From assembly GCF_933775445.1 (NCBI RefSeq), contig NC_065878.1:20906395-20970394 (forward strand): a stretch of 64,000 bases of DNA, in the 5' to 3' direction. This DNA is from Argentina anserina (taxonomy: Eukaryota > Streptophyta > Magnoliopsida > Rosales > Rosaceae). A program made the position numbers and the translations under genes. Shown here piece by piece: positions 1 through 13,735 of this stretch (the first letter of the stretch is position 1; every line of letters begins with the position of its first letter). The notes below the pieces were generated by a model. The model saw nothing but the letters and a program-made list of their open reading frames with translations. It was not told the DNA's origin and made no database searches.

Positions 1-878
1 TCCATGGCGCCTATGGGAGGAAGAAGAGTGATCGAGGGAAGTCTGAGAACAACATTGGTTAATTCGAGGGTGTATATATCTATCATGGTGTGGTTATGTA
101 CTTATGCATTGGCCATTTCCAGCAGAAGAGGCAGGCCAATATATATCTTTGCTAATGTGTGATCGTGTGGTATATAGCCACTAACTGAGAACTGCATTGG
201 TGACAGTGTGTTGAATCCAGGGTTGTGTTTAAACTTTAAAATAGGCTTCAATGGATTGGATTCTTCAAAGGACAAATTGCTAGTTATTGTATGCTATTGT
301 AGAGGAATATATATGCAGCGCCATGACCAAAATTCTGGAAAGGTGTGGCCTTTTCCGGTAGTCATTAGTTCATTACGAGTAATTTGATTTAAATTCTCGT
401 AACCACGTCCCATAATAGGAAGGAATTTGCATGATTTTGCTTTCCAAAAAAAAAAAAAAAACCTGTCATCAATCTAGTAAATGAAAAATTACCTCAACGG
501 TAGAGTTTAGCAAACTTTCATCACCATGGAAGGATGTTTCAACTGCATTGAAAGTTTGAAACCTACCCGGTGACTCTTCCCCAAAGAAAACCAAAAACCG
601 TAACACGTCCCTTGAGCAGGAATTGTAATTTTTTTTTCTCGTAAAAGTGTTCTAGTGCTATACCTTTAGATACGATTTTCAGTAGTTCCTGACCTGACGA
701 ACTACATCTCAGACTCCAAAATATGTCATTTTTCATATGCTGATGAAAATTGCTGCCCAAACTGATATCTATATCTTGTCGAAAAAAATTGATATATTAT
801 ATACGTACATGCATCTACTACGAACTTACAAAAGAATGATTCAGGAAAGAGTGATTCATAGCTTGGTGTGGTAACCTG
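1..878. other. 3' flank of the SHPRH-like gene, no recognised gene
   Basis: AT-rich sequence downstream of the SHPRH stop codon, which probably contains its 3' UTR. On the plus strand one frame is open from the window edge to a tga at 160-162, but I recognise nothing in it. A poly-A run sits near 448-462. No RNA gene or repeat was identified. Confidence 0.5.
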
Positions 879-3800
879 TCATGAAGAACATAAATGCTGC
901 TCCTTGAGTCGATTTTCAGCTGCAATGGCAGCAGCCACAGAAGGTGGCAAATGTCTTAAGCTTTCACTTTCAGTTGGCCTTTCATCGGTCTCTGGTACAG
1001 GCAATGATGGCACTGTTGAAAATAAGGCCTCAATGTCTTTTAGTGTCAACAAGGGCTGATCTTGGTTCTTTGTGTTACCGCTAATGAAGGCAGTGCTGTT
1101 CCTACTTTTGTTGAGCTTGTATATGCTCTCTTCAACTGTACCTTTAACCTAATTGCACCCAAAAACAGTAAGAGACATTACAGAAGTGCGCTAATAGAAC
1201 ATGTTAATTGCAAATTAAGTGTGAGGATAAATATTTGAGATTCAAGGATGCATGAGATTGCACATACTATGAAGCGATGAGCAAGGGTCTTATTTGTCTG
1301 TCCAATTCGGTGTACCCTGCTTATGGCTTGTGCCTCCACTGCTGGATTGAGGAGCGGCTCAATAAGAATAACATGCTTCGCTTCCAACAGATTGAGGCCA
1401 TTCGCTCCGTGTTGAATTAAGAGCAGCAACACTTGAATAGATCTTCCTTCTGGGTTTCGGCCAGGCAACTTGTGATATCCTGTTGAGCTTCGGTTTTCTC
1501 CTTTAAACTCACTAATGGCAACTTGTGATTTCCTGAAGTTACAAAGCCAAAAGTAAATGAAGTTAAGCAAGTCCAAGGCCACTGATATTCCAGAAACACC
1601 AAAATTGATAACTAAGGTAATTCCTTTCATATTATTTCCCTCCATGATAAAATCCTAGGAACACAATTTTGAGACACAGTGTTGCTATCATCTGGAATCA
1701 ATTTTAAGTGTTTGTTTAACCCCATTAAAGTTGCACAAAAATAACTCAAGTAGCTGTTCTATACTCACCTTCCTCCTTTCATCCTTATAAAGGTAATGCC
1801 ATTAGCACTGAAGGCATGCTCCAATACGTCAAGGACATCATTCCAGCTTGAGAAAACAAGAACTTTAGCCTCTGGATCCGTAGACTTTATCCACAGAATT
1901 CTTCTCGTAACTGCTTCAATCTTCACAACACCCCACCAGACAATGAGCAAGATAATAGTTTAAAGTCACTGACAAGAAAATTTACCAAAAAATGGCAAGG
2001 GAATGTCCTGCAAATAACTTATGCCATATAGCATGATAAAAAGCCTACCTTCGTTCCATATGAACCTTGAACTATTATACATGCTTCACACTCTTCACGA
2101 CTTCGGATTGCTTGAAGCCTAGCAGAACCACAAGATTCAATTTGTCCATCATCAGCAAAAGCAATATTTCCAACATCAGTATGCTGTCGACATGTTGGGC
2201 ATTTTACCCACTTATCTTGAACCTTTCTCCCATTGAGTAGTCTCTCGGTAATTGCAAATAAACCTAGGAGGAAGAAATTTTGGAAGTTGGACATTTCAGA
2301 AAACATAACATAGTAGGAGGCAGGAAATATTTTAAACAAACAAGAAAAGAGGAGAATGAAAAAATAGGATATATCCAGAGATGAGCACTTACATTTACAG
2401 CAAGTAAGGTGTCCACATGGGAAAACCATCTTTCGAATGGTTAACTGCTCTTGACATACCGGGCAAGTTTCTTTATCACTTCTAGGTATGCATTCATTTC
2501 TTTGTTCTGTAGAAGTTGGTATGCTGGCTTTCTCTTCAGTAACTGAGGAATGATTTGGACTTGATGGCCTTTTTTGTTTCGCTTCTACCAAACCCTATGA
2601 AACATTTAAATTGAAGAATACACTATGGGATATACTATCTTCATCATAGAAAAAGATTACACAAGAATTACCACTCTTGCTGCTCTGGAAATGCTATTTG
2701 ACTTGAGAAGACACCCAAGAAATATGAATATAATCATGAATGGCTAAAGATGGATTTTGTACCTTCAAATAACGAAGTTTTCCTTTTATACTAGACAATA
2801 AGCTAAAGGATGCAAACTTTTCACTGGTGTTGAAAACGTTAGCGGAAGGTAATTCATCTTCACTTAATGCATCAAGAGATTTATCATTCTCATCTTCCCT
2901 CAGGCGCAATCTTGAAGTTGCCATATTAATTTCATCATAAGCTTGCAGAATCTGAGCTTGAGCTATTGCCAAGGATCTTGCATGACCATACTCCTTGCGC
3001 ATGCCCTTAACCAGGTAATAAAGAAAAAAAATGAGATTGTAACAAAGTGGATCCTTGATGCGCTTTAGCTGAAAGCTTTTAAAAAGATGTAAACAGATAT
3101 AAACAAAAATAAAAGTAGATGTTATATTTAAATGCTCCTCCTTCTATCACGTCTATAGAATTGCTCAGTTTCTGGTCAGCAGTTCACGACCTACCTCAAG
3201 AATTTGTAGGTGCTTGGTAGCTTCTGATATGCCTTCCTTTCCTAAATGGGCCTTGCAATGGCTTTTAATAACACTAAGAACAACCTCTAATTCAGAAGGG
3301 GATTTTGAAACCTATAAACAAATAAGCCGGAAGTTATACAAGAATTATCGGCCACCTCAAATATACTATCAAACTAAAACACAGATACAAAAGTTTTTGT
3401 ACCTTGGAGGAAACAGTAAAACGAGTAAGAAAAAACTAACAGTCATTGATCCTGGATTCTGATTTAAAAATAACATAATGCCAACAATATGAGAACGAGA
3501 GGGAGGGAGGGAGAAGGAGAGGCAGGGGAGGCTAAGAGAGGGAGGAAAAGAGAGCAACTAACCACAACTTTTCCAACATCTCTCTTCTTTGATTCTTTAT
3601 TAGATTTGGGTGATGTTGAATCTTTAATTGGCTGTGACAATTTTTTATAGAAACGATTAAGAGCAGAGTTCTTCTTCTGCAGATCAACAGCCTCTTCAGC
3701 GGAGGTAGCAATACCTCCAGATGCTTTCTCAAGACGAAAAAGCCTTGCTTCATAACTCTGATGGATAAGTCAGACATGTTAACGACCATACAACACATTC

Positions 3801-6800
3801 AAGTCATTCAGAATACCAACAAGGCTACCAAAGAACAAGAGTGACGAACCTGAAATAGTTCATCTAATTCACAAAGAACACATAAGGGACCACCATCATT
3901 AGCTTTGCAATTTCGACAGTATCTCACACGCTGGATATCCTCCTCATTTGGCTTCTTCATCGTCTGATCAATTTCTAAAAGACGATCAAGTAACATTATC
4001 CTAGATTCTTCTAGTTGGTCCAAACCAGTCTGCATGTGATACTTTAGAGCACTTATGCTTCGTAAACTACATCAAAAGGGACTATAATTAGTCGCTAACA
4101 GAAAATATAAACATCCCAACAGTCCTTTAAGCTCATAAATCATAGATTGTTTTAAAAACACCATAGCATGTAACTTATCTGAACAAAATTTTTTGATTTA
4201 ATTTAAGATACTTATGTCCATACAACTTTATAATCTTTAGCTCCAACCTTCTTCATCATGATTCACTATAACCACTTGAAAGTATGACTAGGACCACCAT
4301 GTCTTTAGGTGAGACAGTATATAGGTCAAAGGTACAGAAACTACAAGCATATTCTGTTCTCTGCAGTCTGCAGTCTGCACTAGAAAAGTAGTTTCGATAC
4401 ATAAAAACTCAATACATACTCACCGAGATGGAATTCTAGATGACTTTGAATTGTTTAGATTTCCTACGAGCGCCTCCTCAATCTTTCTGATCAACAGACT
4501 AGAAATGTCATTACTCTTTTCAGCATGAAGAAGGGCTTCTAACCACCAGACTGTGCTGACATCTTTTATCTCGTTAATTGTGCTACAGACCTTCAAAAAG
4601 AGTTTATCTGAAAGTCAAAATATGTAAACAAAGAAAGATAAAAAAAGAATTCATATTTAGTTTTGGCTTCTCACTGCTCACAAAAGTTAATACGGAAGTT
4701 TTAATGTGTTCTGGTGTATCAATAAGATGAAAAATGCTATGTACCGGACACCTAAAGCGCAATGTGAAGCACAGAAGAAATATACCTGGGTGTAAGACTT
4801 CTTAAACTCTTGCTGGGTCAAGAATAACTTTGAATTGAATGCAGATAAGTACTTTTCCTTTAGATTGTCACAGACTGTTCTCAAAGATATGTCAGTGAAG
4901 GAACTACATGATGCATGGGACACGTCATCGTATTCTTGGGCAACAGAAAAGTCATTCTCTGATGAGTTATTTCCCCCAATCACTTTTCGCCTCTTTGCTA
5001 CATGGTCATAACAAGAAGCCTTGTTCCCAGGAATAAGTTCTGCTTTTGAAGGGGAGCAGCTTGTTGCTAATGGAAGTATTTCAGCAAGATTATGATGAAT
5101 GTGAATATCTAACAAAGGATCCAGGCGGAAATCCTCAGCATGCTCTTCAGCTAGAGTCAACGATTCCTTATACAATGATACAGCTTGAATAAAATTCTGC
5201 TCAATTACAGCTATCCCAGCGAGGCCATTAAGAGCAACAACTAACCTTCTGAGAGCTTCCTCCCCTTCTATCTTTGTTTTACTAACTAGAACCTGCAAAA
5301 GATCCTTTTAAGCAGAAAGAACATGTGCTGCCACTTTCAAATAACCCAACTACAGACTTATTATAATGAACATACCATTAAAATTTCCTCCATAGTCATG
5401 GGAGATTGTTGGAGAGAACGCAAACGCAGTCCTGAGCTTCCTACTTGAGGGTGACAGCTGGCTTGTCGAAGCTTCAAAAGTGCATTCAGCAGCTTTCCTG
5501 CCTCTGCATGTGTGATGAAATAATCTGATAATTTAGCTGCTGAAAATCCTGGGAGAATAAGCAAGATGAATTGTGAGACCATTGTTTCTCCTACTGGTGA
5601 AGCAAGTATTATTGTATTCTGTCAGAATGACTACTAAAGTCTCAAAGCAAACATCAACAACCTCTGACTGTTCTCTTCATAATATCCTCTTTCAAACTTT
5701 CAATGACTTCTCGAGCATAACTCACACAGGTTTCATGTTGCCTCTGGTAAAAGTGCTCTTCAACTGGAGATAAAGTGAGCCAAGAGAGACATTCTTCCTG
5801 AGGTGGAAGCTGTAACTCATCTGCTACATGCACTTTTGAGGATCGCCACATGATTTCTTTAAAGAATTTATGTGTAAATTCCATAGCTCCTGCATCTCTC
5901 CTCTGAAAAGAAAAGGAAAAGATATCACTGGTGTGATATGCTCAAACTTTAAACTACCAAGAACTAAACAACCAGATGAAAAAGAGGCATGAGAAAGAAC
6001 AAAGAATTATACTATTTATATACCCAAATCAAAGATTTTTTTACGTAATATTAAATAGTAAGTACACTTATGATATTTGGTTCTAGTTATCTCGCATCTA
6101 TGCACTTTGACATGGGCAAGCAGCCTCCAGCTTCAAAAGATATTTGGAGAATTTAAACAGTAGCATATGAATCAATCTATACCTCATACGGATCTCGTAT
6201 AACTTCAATCCACCACCTAGAAGCATTGAACGGGCATGCTTTTAGAAACCGTAGAAGTCCATATAAGTCATCAAGTTTACGTTGTATCGGAGTCCCTGTT
6301 ATGCACCAGCGATGCTTCGCATAAAGTCGCATGGCCATTTCTATTGCAGGACCAGCATTACTCTCCACCATCTGAGCCTCATCCAAACAAATCCTCCACC
6401 AGAATATTCTGGTAAGAATAGTTGGCACAACTGGGTATCTGCAACAAGATGGCTGGTCAATACCATGACAAAAATAAATACAGGTCCAAGAGAAATTTGC
6501 ATTAGAGTTACCAAGTGCTGTACCAAAGCAAAGCATTGACTAATATATACGTATAGGAAACAAAATGAAAAACAAACCAAAAAATATATACAAATCATCG
6601 TATTCTTGTAATTGTTGATGATGGAGCAGAAAAGAATAAGAGACACAGATAATAGCGAAAAAGATCATCTGAACAAAAAAGACAGGTGCACACATAACTC
6701 AACCTAATGTAGGGAGAAAGATCTATGCCAGGCCACATCCTTACAAGCAGTTGTGAATTTTTGCTACTCCATTACAATCAATGCATATAAATGTAGACAA

Positions 6801-9800
6801 CTTTTACCAAAGAAAGCACAAATCATGAATATTTGATACCTCTTTTGGAATCTCATTAAGCGTCGATCACCTTCATGCCTATCAGAGTCATGTGACAGAT
6901 CCGCTTTAAGCACATCATATGTTGTCAGCACAATATCAGCACTGATGAGTTCATCGACATCAATTACAGATGTGTTTGTAAAAGAGGCCTCTCTCACACC
7001 TTCATAGATGCAGGTCTTTAAAGAACCCGAACGCGTATGGCTAGGATAATATGAAAAAGTGTCAGCATTTTCTAGAAATCACATGGTTCACCATTACATA
7101 CAATTTTACATATGATGTCCCCGCATGCATTACATGAATATTGACTAGATATAACTTCATCGATTGCAGAAAGTAATAGAGCTTAATGTGTGCGCCCCTA
7201 CTACCAACAAACAATCAGCAATTAAAGAACACATAAGTTTGGTATGGAGATTATTTTTCAGCTTCATTTCAATACTGGGGATTGCAGCCACATTTTTCTT
7301 TTCAGTCAACGAAGTCACTTTCAAAATTACCACCAAACAAATATTGCTGATGCCTGGATCAACTTAAATTAGTGGCTCTCAGCTGTCCAGTCCAGACCTT
7401 TGTGATACTAAAGTTAAAAAAAAATGCCATAACATGCTTAGGTTGCCAAAACACCTTTTACTTCAAAGTACACAGATATTAACGAAAAATTTACTAAATA
7501 TTCTATTATTAAATTATGCTTTCGGTAATAAAGAGAACCCAACTTTAAATCAAGTGAATCTAAATATGTTCCTTTTTCGGCTCAACTGTAAGGCAATTTT
7601 GAAATGCAGGACTCTTAAATACAAAATAGACATACCGCACAATTTCTGAATGCCACTGGGGCAATATAGATGCTGGACAGATTATAAGAGTGGCACCAGT
7701 AGCAACAGGAGAAGTAGTGGCCTGAATCAGCTCTGAGCACAGCTGGCATATATATTCCTCATCTTTCACATCTATTGTGGTTATATTCTTCTTACTAGTA
7801 TTCTTATTAACCACCAAACTCTTTTCATGTTCTTTTTCATTAGAAGCCTCGCTGGATTTTTTAGTCTCTCCACTAGGTGAGTAGCCCACACAATCTGCAT
7901 GTTGCCATGCATCACATATGTCGCACTGTACCCATAGTCCTCTGTATCTGCTACTTTCACTCACGGCTCCACATGTACATTCAATTCGCTCCCTTTTCAA
8001 TCTTCTAAGATTTATTTTCATATCCTCGGTATCTTGAATTTCAGCATCAGCGCATACGGGGTCTTCATCTGCTGACTTCTGATGAGCAAAGATGCAAGCG
8101 AGAAGTTCAACAGTTTTCCCCATGCCCATCTCATCTGTCATAATCATAAAAGATCCATTTTATCAAAATCAATTACGGAGCACCAGCCTTTCATTCATTG
8201 ACCCTCTGATGTTTCCTCGGTATAAATACCTAAAAATGATTATTAATATTATTTTCAATTGCAGAGAACCATTTTTTACAATTACAAATATGCTTTCCCC
8301 ATTTAGAAATCAGAAGTACTACTTGATAGAAACATCCCTAAATTGTATTGGCAGACATGCAGAACTGGTTGATGGAAAGTTAGAAACATCTCTAAATTAT
8401 TTGTTTCATGCCTATAGGTTCACCTATTTCCAACTAAAAAAAAACTCAGATAACCTGCTTTGTTGACGATTAAAGAAGTAATGGATGGATTCTAATAACA
8501 TTTTCCAAGGCTTTACTCTCTAAGTCATATAAAATACAAGTACCACAATTCATGTTATGACACTTGGCTCTAGTTGAAGCAATTAATATGCTTTTGACAT
8601 AATCAAGTGTTTAAAATCTTTCTCAAGAAATTATATCAACACACAAAAAGTTGCAGGACAATGAGATTACCAGCAAGAATACCACCAGACACGCACGTTG
8701 AAAAATGCTCTCGGTGCAGCGAAACATTTCCACTGAAAAAGAAACAATAACTTTCACGGTAAGCAGCCAAGAGGGGCCGAAAGGGATTGAAAGAACTTGT
8801 TGTAAAGGTAAACCAACAGTGTGAAGAAACTCTTTACTTTCACTGTCATGACACTAATAAACACATTTCAACTTCATACCTGAATGGGTTGTAGAACATT
8901 TTCGAACATCTGTCAAGAAATTGCAAGGGCAAACATAAAGGTAACGTTGACTGACTTTTGGCCTCTTGGGCCATACTTTCCGCATCAATTTTCTCCCTCT
9001 GTACCATCCAGTAAGCTGCACGGCGCTGATATGGTTTCAATTCAGGAAGCAAATCAGGCAGGACATCATGAAGCATTGCATCCATTCTGTAGACAAGATA
9101 CGAAAGAGACTAAAGTGTTAATAGACACAAAGCTAAAGTACGGAGAAGAAGAGGGTGTGATATTCAGAAGTGATATTACTCACTTTGAGGGTTTAATGGC
9201 TTCATAGAACCCAGCAACATCGAATCTTGCATGTTTACTGTGATTTGAATTAGCATGTCCAGTGTCAATATGTGGATCAACTTCCATGTCTGTTGATATA
9301 CCGACTCCATACCTAGCCTCAGAAGTCATTACTTCCGGGTGTAGCCAAGCCATGACATTCATCATACTCTTTTTCCACACTTGCCTAGTATTGTCCAGAA
9401 GTGACTCACAAGCATCAAATGCACTCTTCAGTATCTCCACCCTGATCCTGATGGTTGACGTATCATTCACAAACTCAATTGACAGAGCTGGCCTCAGTGT
9501 CATAAACTTCAAACTTGCCAAGTGAACCAGACCAGATATACCTTCATCTGGCCCATCAAAACTTCCTGAAAAAATCACTGAGCACGTGTCCTTCTCCATC
9601 TCCATATCCTCGCTCGAACGTGTTTTAACAAATTCCAAAGATATATCAGCAGAGGACAACAAAGGCCAGTGACCAAGCTTAATACGATTAACAAATTCCT
9701 TCACATTAGATAACCGAAACCTTAAGGAGTAACTATCGCGATCCAAACCCCCACCAAGAACATCACCACAAAACCCTTCTCCAAAAGTCAAATCTGTTAG

Positions 9801-10013
9801 AACCACTTCAGCAATATCAAAGTGCTCATCAGACCCCCAATTAGTCCGATCAACGTCTACAAAATACGGTATTTCAACTTCATCTATGTCCTTTTTCTGC
9901 GCTTCCCTATTTAACTGCCTCTCCCCATCCAATTCAGCCCGGCCAGCAGTTGCCCCACTCTCTAATACAATCCCACCAGCCCGGTGAGGCCGATTTTGCT
10001 TCCTTCTACCCAT
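879..10013 (-). CDS. SHPRH: SHPRH-like E3 ubiquitin ligase / SNF2 ATPase (PHD and RING), 19 exons
   Basis: Predicted nuclear SNF2-family DNA translocase with ubiquitin-ligase RING, related to human SHPRH and yeast Rad5/Irc20, which act in replication-stress tolerance and PCNA or chromatin ubiquitination. Exons in transcript order: 10013-9184, 9086-8880, 8732-8671, 8134-7636, 7040-6840, 6438-6183, 5902-5662, 5548-5376, 5292-4786, 4590-4424, 4066-3850, 3757-3563, 3311-3195, 3005-2763, 2594-2393, 2263-2049, 1920-1769, 1532-1268, 1148-879. All phases match and give 1672 aa, close to the size I recall for the Arabidopsis homologue At2g40770. Visible motifs: Walker A GMGKT (residues 370-374), a PHD finger inserted after it (about 419-500), the DEAQ motif II (619-622), RING cysteines from C1349 (CPVCQEQL, then a CGHLTCC stretch), and helicase motif VI QAISRVHRIGQ (1563-1573). 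The start is the first ATG after a probable leader intron (10016-10410). No lesion was found. Function is inferred from family. Confidence 0.93.
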
Positions 10014-10015
10014 CC

Positions 10016-10410
10016 CTATAATCCAAAAACGAAAACAGAAAACAAGTGACACACTGTAAATCCAAACGCTTCCACCTTAATCATCACTCTTTACAAACAT
10101 TCAACACCTTCATATATCCAAATATGTCAACAACAATTCCAACACAAACATTGCTTTCCTAGCATTCATTAACTACTAATACTAACCATAAGTTGGGTTT
10201 AAACGATTCCTAATCGTATTGCAAACAAGGAGCAGCTTTTACGATTTCAATTGTGAAAAGACACAGAATTTATGATCAAAGATAATTAAAGCTCGAAACT
10301 TTGCTTTTAAGAGAACTTATAAAACTTTGAGTCAATTACGTAATACATAGAATTCAAAGCCAGAATCAAAGTGTATAAAAGAATCAAAGAGAATCAATAG
10401 AGATATGAAC
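10016..10410 (-). other. Leader (5' UTR) intron of the SHPRH-like gene
   Basis: On the minus strand a donor CCCAG|GTTCAT lies at 10410 and an acceptor TTATAG| at 10016, two bases before the start ATG. This places an approximately 395-bp intron in the 5' UTR. Seen from consensus only. Confidence 0.55.
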
Positions 10411-10480
10411 CTGGGAATTTCAGAGCTCGAAATCAAGAACCGAAGAGCGAGAAAAACAGATATTGTCAGTTAACTTGTGT

Positions 10481-10487
10481 TTATATA
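10481..10487 (-). promoter_or_regulatory. Probable TATA box of the SHPRH-like gene; shared divergent promoter
   Basis: TATATAA on the minus strand, about 70 bp upstream of the inferred first exon. The divergent EIF1AD-like start codon is only about 150 bp away on the other side, so both genes are probably driven from one compact bidirectional promoter. Confidence 0.4.
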
Positions 10488-10633
10488 CGTGCACAACCAA
10501 AGTACTTTCCGAAACACCCAAAAGGCCCATGAATTGACTTATATATTACAATTTTGCCACTACTAAACCCCTTTTGAGACTGAGGATTTGACTATTCAGG
10601 GGTTTAGTCTTTCCCCAAATTCAGAGAGAAGCA

Positions 10634-12037
10634 ATGAAAGGAGGAAGGAAGAATCTGAAGAGGGCTGTGGAGGAACAGAGCTTGACCCTCAGCGATGGCC
10701 ATTCCATAATGCAAGTGCTTTCTCTACGTGGGTCCATTCTCATTGAGGTAAAGCAATAAGCTTAGATTGCCAAATCTGCAGCTTGGTTTGTACAGATTGA
10801 TGCTTTGGGTTGTTGGGGTTGTTTAAAGATTAGGTCTTTTGGGTAATTGAGATAGACCCCATTCGAGTTTAGTGAAATTTGGAAAATCAGAGCATACCCA
10901 GCTTTAAATTTAGTGTCTTTCTTCAAACATTGTGCTTGTTCTTCATTTTGTGGAGTGAATGAGGATTTATAGATGCTAATTGAGATTTGGAAATGTGTTA
11001 ATGCATGCTTATCTTGGGTTTGATTGTGAATTTGCTTATTTGAAGGTAATGGATGCACAAGGAGAGAAATCCTTGGCATTGTTTCCCGCTAAGTTTTCGA
11101 AGAGCATGTAGATTAAACGAGGTTTGTACCATATAAGCTGAACTGGTTTGTAAGGAATTGTTGCAAACGTAGGCAATTTTTTTGTGTTTTACATTGTTTT
11201 TTTTTTTCAATGTTGGCCGGGGAGTTATGTTGTGGTTGATGCAAGTGAGAAGGACAAGGTTCTTGAATCAGGTGGCAAAGTGGCGTGTATTGTTTCCCGA
11301 GTTCTATTTTTTGAACAAGTTCGTGCACTCCGGAAATCACCAGAATGGTGAGTGTTCTGCTCACAGCTGAAAATGTCATGTGCCACTATATGACTACATT
11401 TGTCTTTCCTTCATTAAATCATTGTCAACTGTGGCTTGGGTACGTGCCACCATCTTAACTGCAGCTTGTGTAGTATGAGAGTTTAATAGTATGATGGCTT
11501 GTGGAGTATTTTGGTCTTTGTTGTTGCGTACCAAAGTTCAAAGTGTTCCAGTAGGGAACTCAATTTTACTTTCCTTCAAATAGATAGTAATGGCTGTGAG
11601 AGAATGTGCAGTAAAGAAGTGAAAGTTGCTTCTTCAATTCTGTAAAGATGACATAGTTTCCCTGTCTAACACATCATTTTAAGGATGGAATTAATTGCAT
11701 TGGCATCCTAGGGGCACTTCTTTTTCTACTTTGAAAATAGTTATTGTCCTCCCATGATTCCATGTCTCTGCTCTGTTTTTCGGATCTTTCAGTTACATTT
11801 CTTTGGTCATCCAATTGTAGGCCTGAAATCTTCAAATCCACGGTTTCAGATGTTGCATGTGGAAGTTTGAAGGGACACACCTCCAAACAAGAAGGGAATG
11901 AGAATGCCAATGAGGATCACTCTAGTGATGATGATGGACTTCCTCCGTTAGAAGCCAACATGAACGGGATGAGACCGTCTGAATGGCAATCAGAGGTAGA
12001 ATCAGTTTCGGATACAAATTCAGGAACTGAATCTTAA
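10634..12037 (+). CDS. EIF1AD: EIF1AD-like S1/OB-fold RNA-binding protein, with altered intron 2 boundaries
   Basis: Small nucleic-acid-binding protein of the eIF1A-like-domain (EIF1AD) family: an OB fold followed by an acidic tail with SSDDDGLPPLEAN. In Arabidopsis, as I recall, the homologue At2g40780 is also next to the SHPRH homologue. Clear exons are 10634-10747, exon 2 from 11046, exon 3 ending 11347, and 11821-12037. The expected exon 2 end (to 11121) contains tag at 11109-11111 where family members have Trp, and the expected exon 3 start at 11220 has no AG before it. Using instead donor AT|GTAGAT (exon 2 = 11046-11107) and acceptor GGGAG|TT (exon 3 = 11225-11347) gives an open frame of 171 aa lacking about six residues (W-I-K-R-G-S) of the OB fold. 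So this is either a functional gene with shifted splice sites, a damaged allele, or a base-call problem. Confidence 0.7.
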
Positions 12038-13735
12038 ATAACTGTAGTAAATCGACAATGTGTGCAATGGAACGGAAAAAACATATGACATTCTCAAATC
12101 TGTGGTCCTGATTTTTGTTGAAATGATTGTATTTATTCCAAATGATGTACTAAAGATACAAACACAGCTAATATTTATCTTTGCTTCACCTTTCACGTAC
12201 TAGCTAAACAAATACGTCATTCTAATTCTAATTATTTATGACGGAGATTGCTTAACAAGTGCTGGTTAGGCTTTTCAGTGGTAGCTTCACAACCTTGATT
12301 ATTTAGCACTTGGTATTCCAATGCATTTGCTGCACACTGGCATTTGGTTTGATTCTCTACATTTCATGTATGCTGCTCTAAAAAGGGACTTACCTCTAAA
12401 CGTTACGAGATTGAGAATGAGCATGGCTCCAATTGGTTTCTTTATCAACTGTGGACGTATCCAGTGATAACCCAAAATGAAGAAGTACAACAGTTTCACA
12501 AGTTTGTTACCTGTACTAGACTTTGTTGGTTGACTGGGGAGTGTGAGTGTGTGACACTGTGTTACGCATTTACTCCAAAGTTTGTACCGCAAATACAAAC
12601 ACTTGCCATAGGCTAACAGCAGATGACATTTATGACTTATGAGTCCATGCATCACCTTTCCTCAAACATTCTTGGTGGTAGTGGAGAGACCACTTCATAG
12701 TTTCAGTAGGACAGGTAATGTCTTAGTGCCTCCATTGAAAAGGTTCCTAAAAGGGAGCAAGCTGCCAAGATTGTGAGGTTAAACAAGGTGGGGTTCTCCA
12801 ACACCAAGAACCAAGTGGGGGGGGGGGGGGGGGGGGGGTGTCTCAATGTGAAAGGGTCAAAACTGGAAATTCAAACATGGAGAGGAGAGAGGGAAGGAGA
12901 GGGTGGTGTAATAATGTTGGGAGGTAAGAGATACAGCAAGCATTCAATGCAGACATGTCTATATTGACACTGGTAGTAAATGAGAGACTGATCAGTTGGT
13001 TGCTATTACAGAATTCAAAACCTTTGTTTTTATCACTGCAATGCTATATCACTCTACTCATAGAGTTACTAGTACTAGCTACGAGACTGAGTGGTTGTTG
13101 GAGTTGTTGGAGCTGGTTAGGCTTCTTTCCTTTTCTCAGTGTTGGACCTTCTTTGTGGCTTTTATTTCCATCTTGCTTATTCGTTTGGGGTCTAGTTGCC
13201 TGCCCACTTTTTTCAAATTATATCAGATTTGATTGAACTGGGTTTAGGCCTTGGGGGTTTTGCTAGGGAAAACCAAACTTTCTGGTTTTGGAGTTTGAGT
13301 CTTTTTGTATTGGGGGTGTCTTTGATTCTTGTTATTGAATCTTTGGGGGATATTAAGATCCGGGTTTCGTTGAATTGATGTTTACTGAGAAGAGGTTGTG
13401 TTTGAAACGAACCAAACCTTCATTATGGTGCTTTTAATTGGAGGATGCTAAAGCTGGGGTTTCCCTGTGAAGCAATCATTAAAGGTTAGGCCTTGATGTT
13501 TTTTTCTTTGGTCATATCATTATAGATCCAACTAAAGCTTTGGGTTTTAATGGAAGAATCTTTGGCTTTGTTGTTTGAATGCTTTAGGAATTAAAGTAAA
13601 GGCTCCTCATCCGCCAAAGTTTAAAACTTGAGTACTTGACTCACTCTCACTCAGTCTCTGAAGATCAAAATCTGGTTTCAGTTTTACTTTGGCTTTCTGG
13701 GTGAGACTGACTGGTTTTGGATTGAAAAGGGCTTG
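12038..13735. other. Intergenic region and 5' leader of the PLP-fold gene
   Basis: Holds a run of 22 G at 12817-12838 and, toward the right, a T/G-rich stretch that probably includes promoter and leader (with possible leader intron) of the following gene. The short open frames at 12955-13378 have no recognisable content. Confidence 0.4.
12817..12838 (+). repeat. Homopolymer of 22 G
   Basis: Uninterrupted G run in intergenic DNA. Such runs are rare in plant DNA and error-prone in sequencing, so its true length is uncertain. Confidence 0.85.

Noticed and set aside
868..1059. Plus-strand open frame over the SHPRH 3' exon
   Set aside because: Antisense shadow of the last coding exon, whose minus-strand translation continues the SNF2 protein in phase.
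12955..13378. Overlapping hydrophobic plus-strand open frames before the PLP-fold gene
   Set aside because: T-rich leader/promoter sequence; no family resemblance and no splice link to a known domain.
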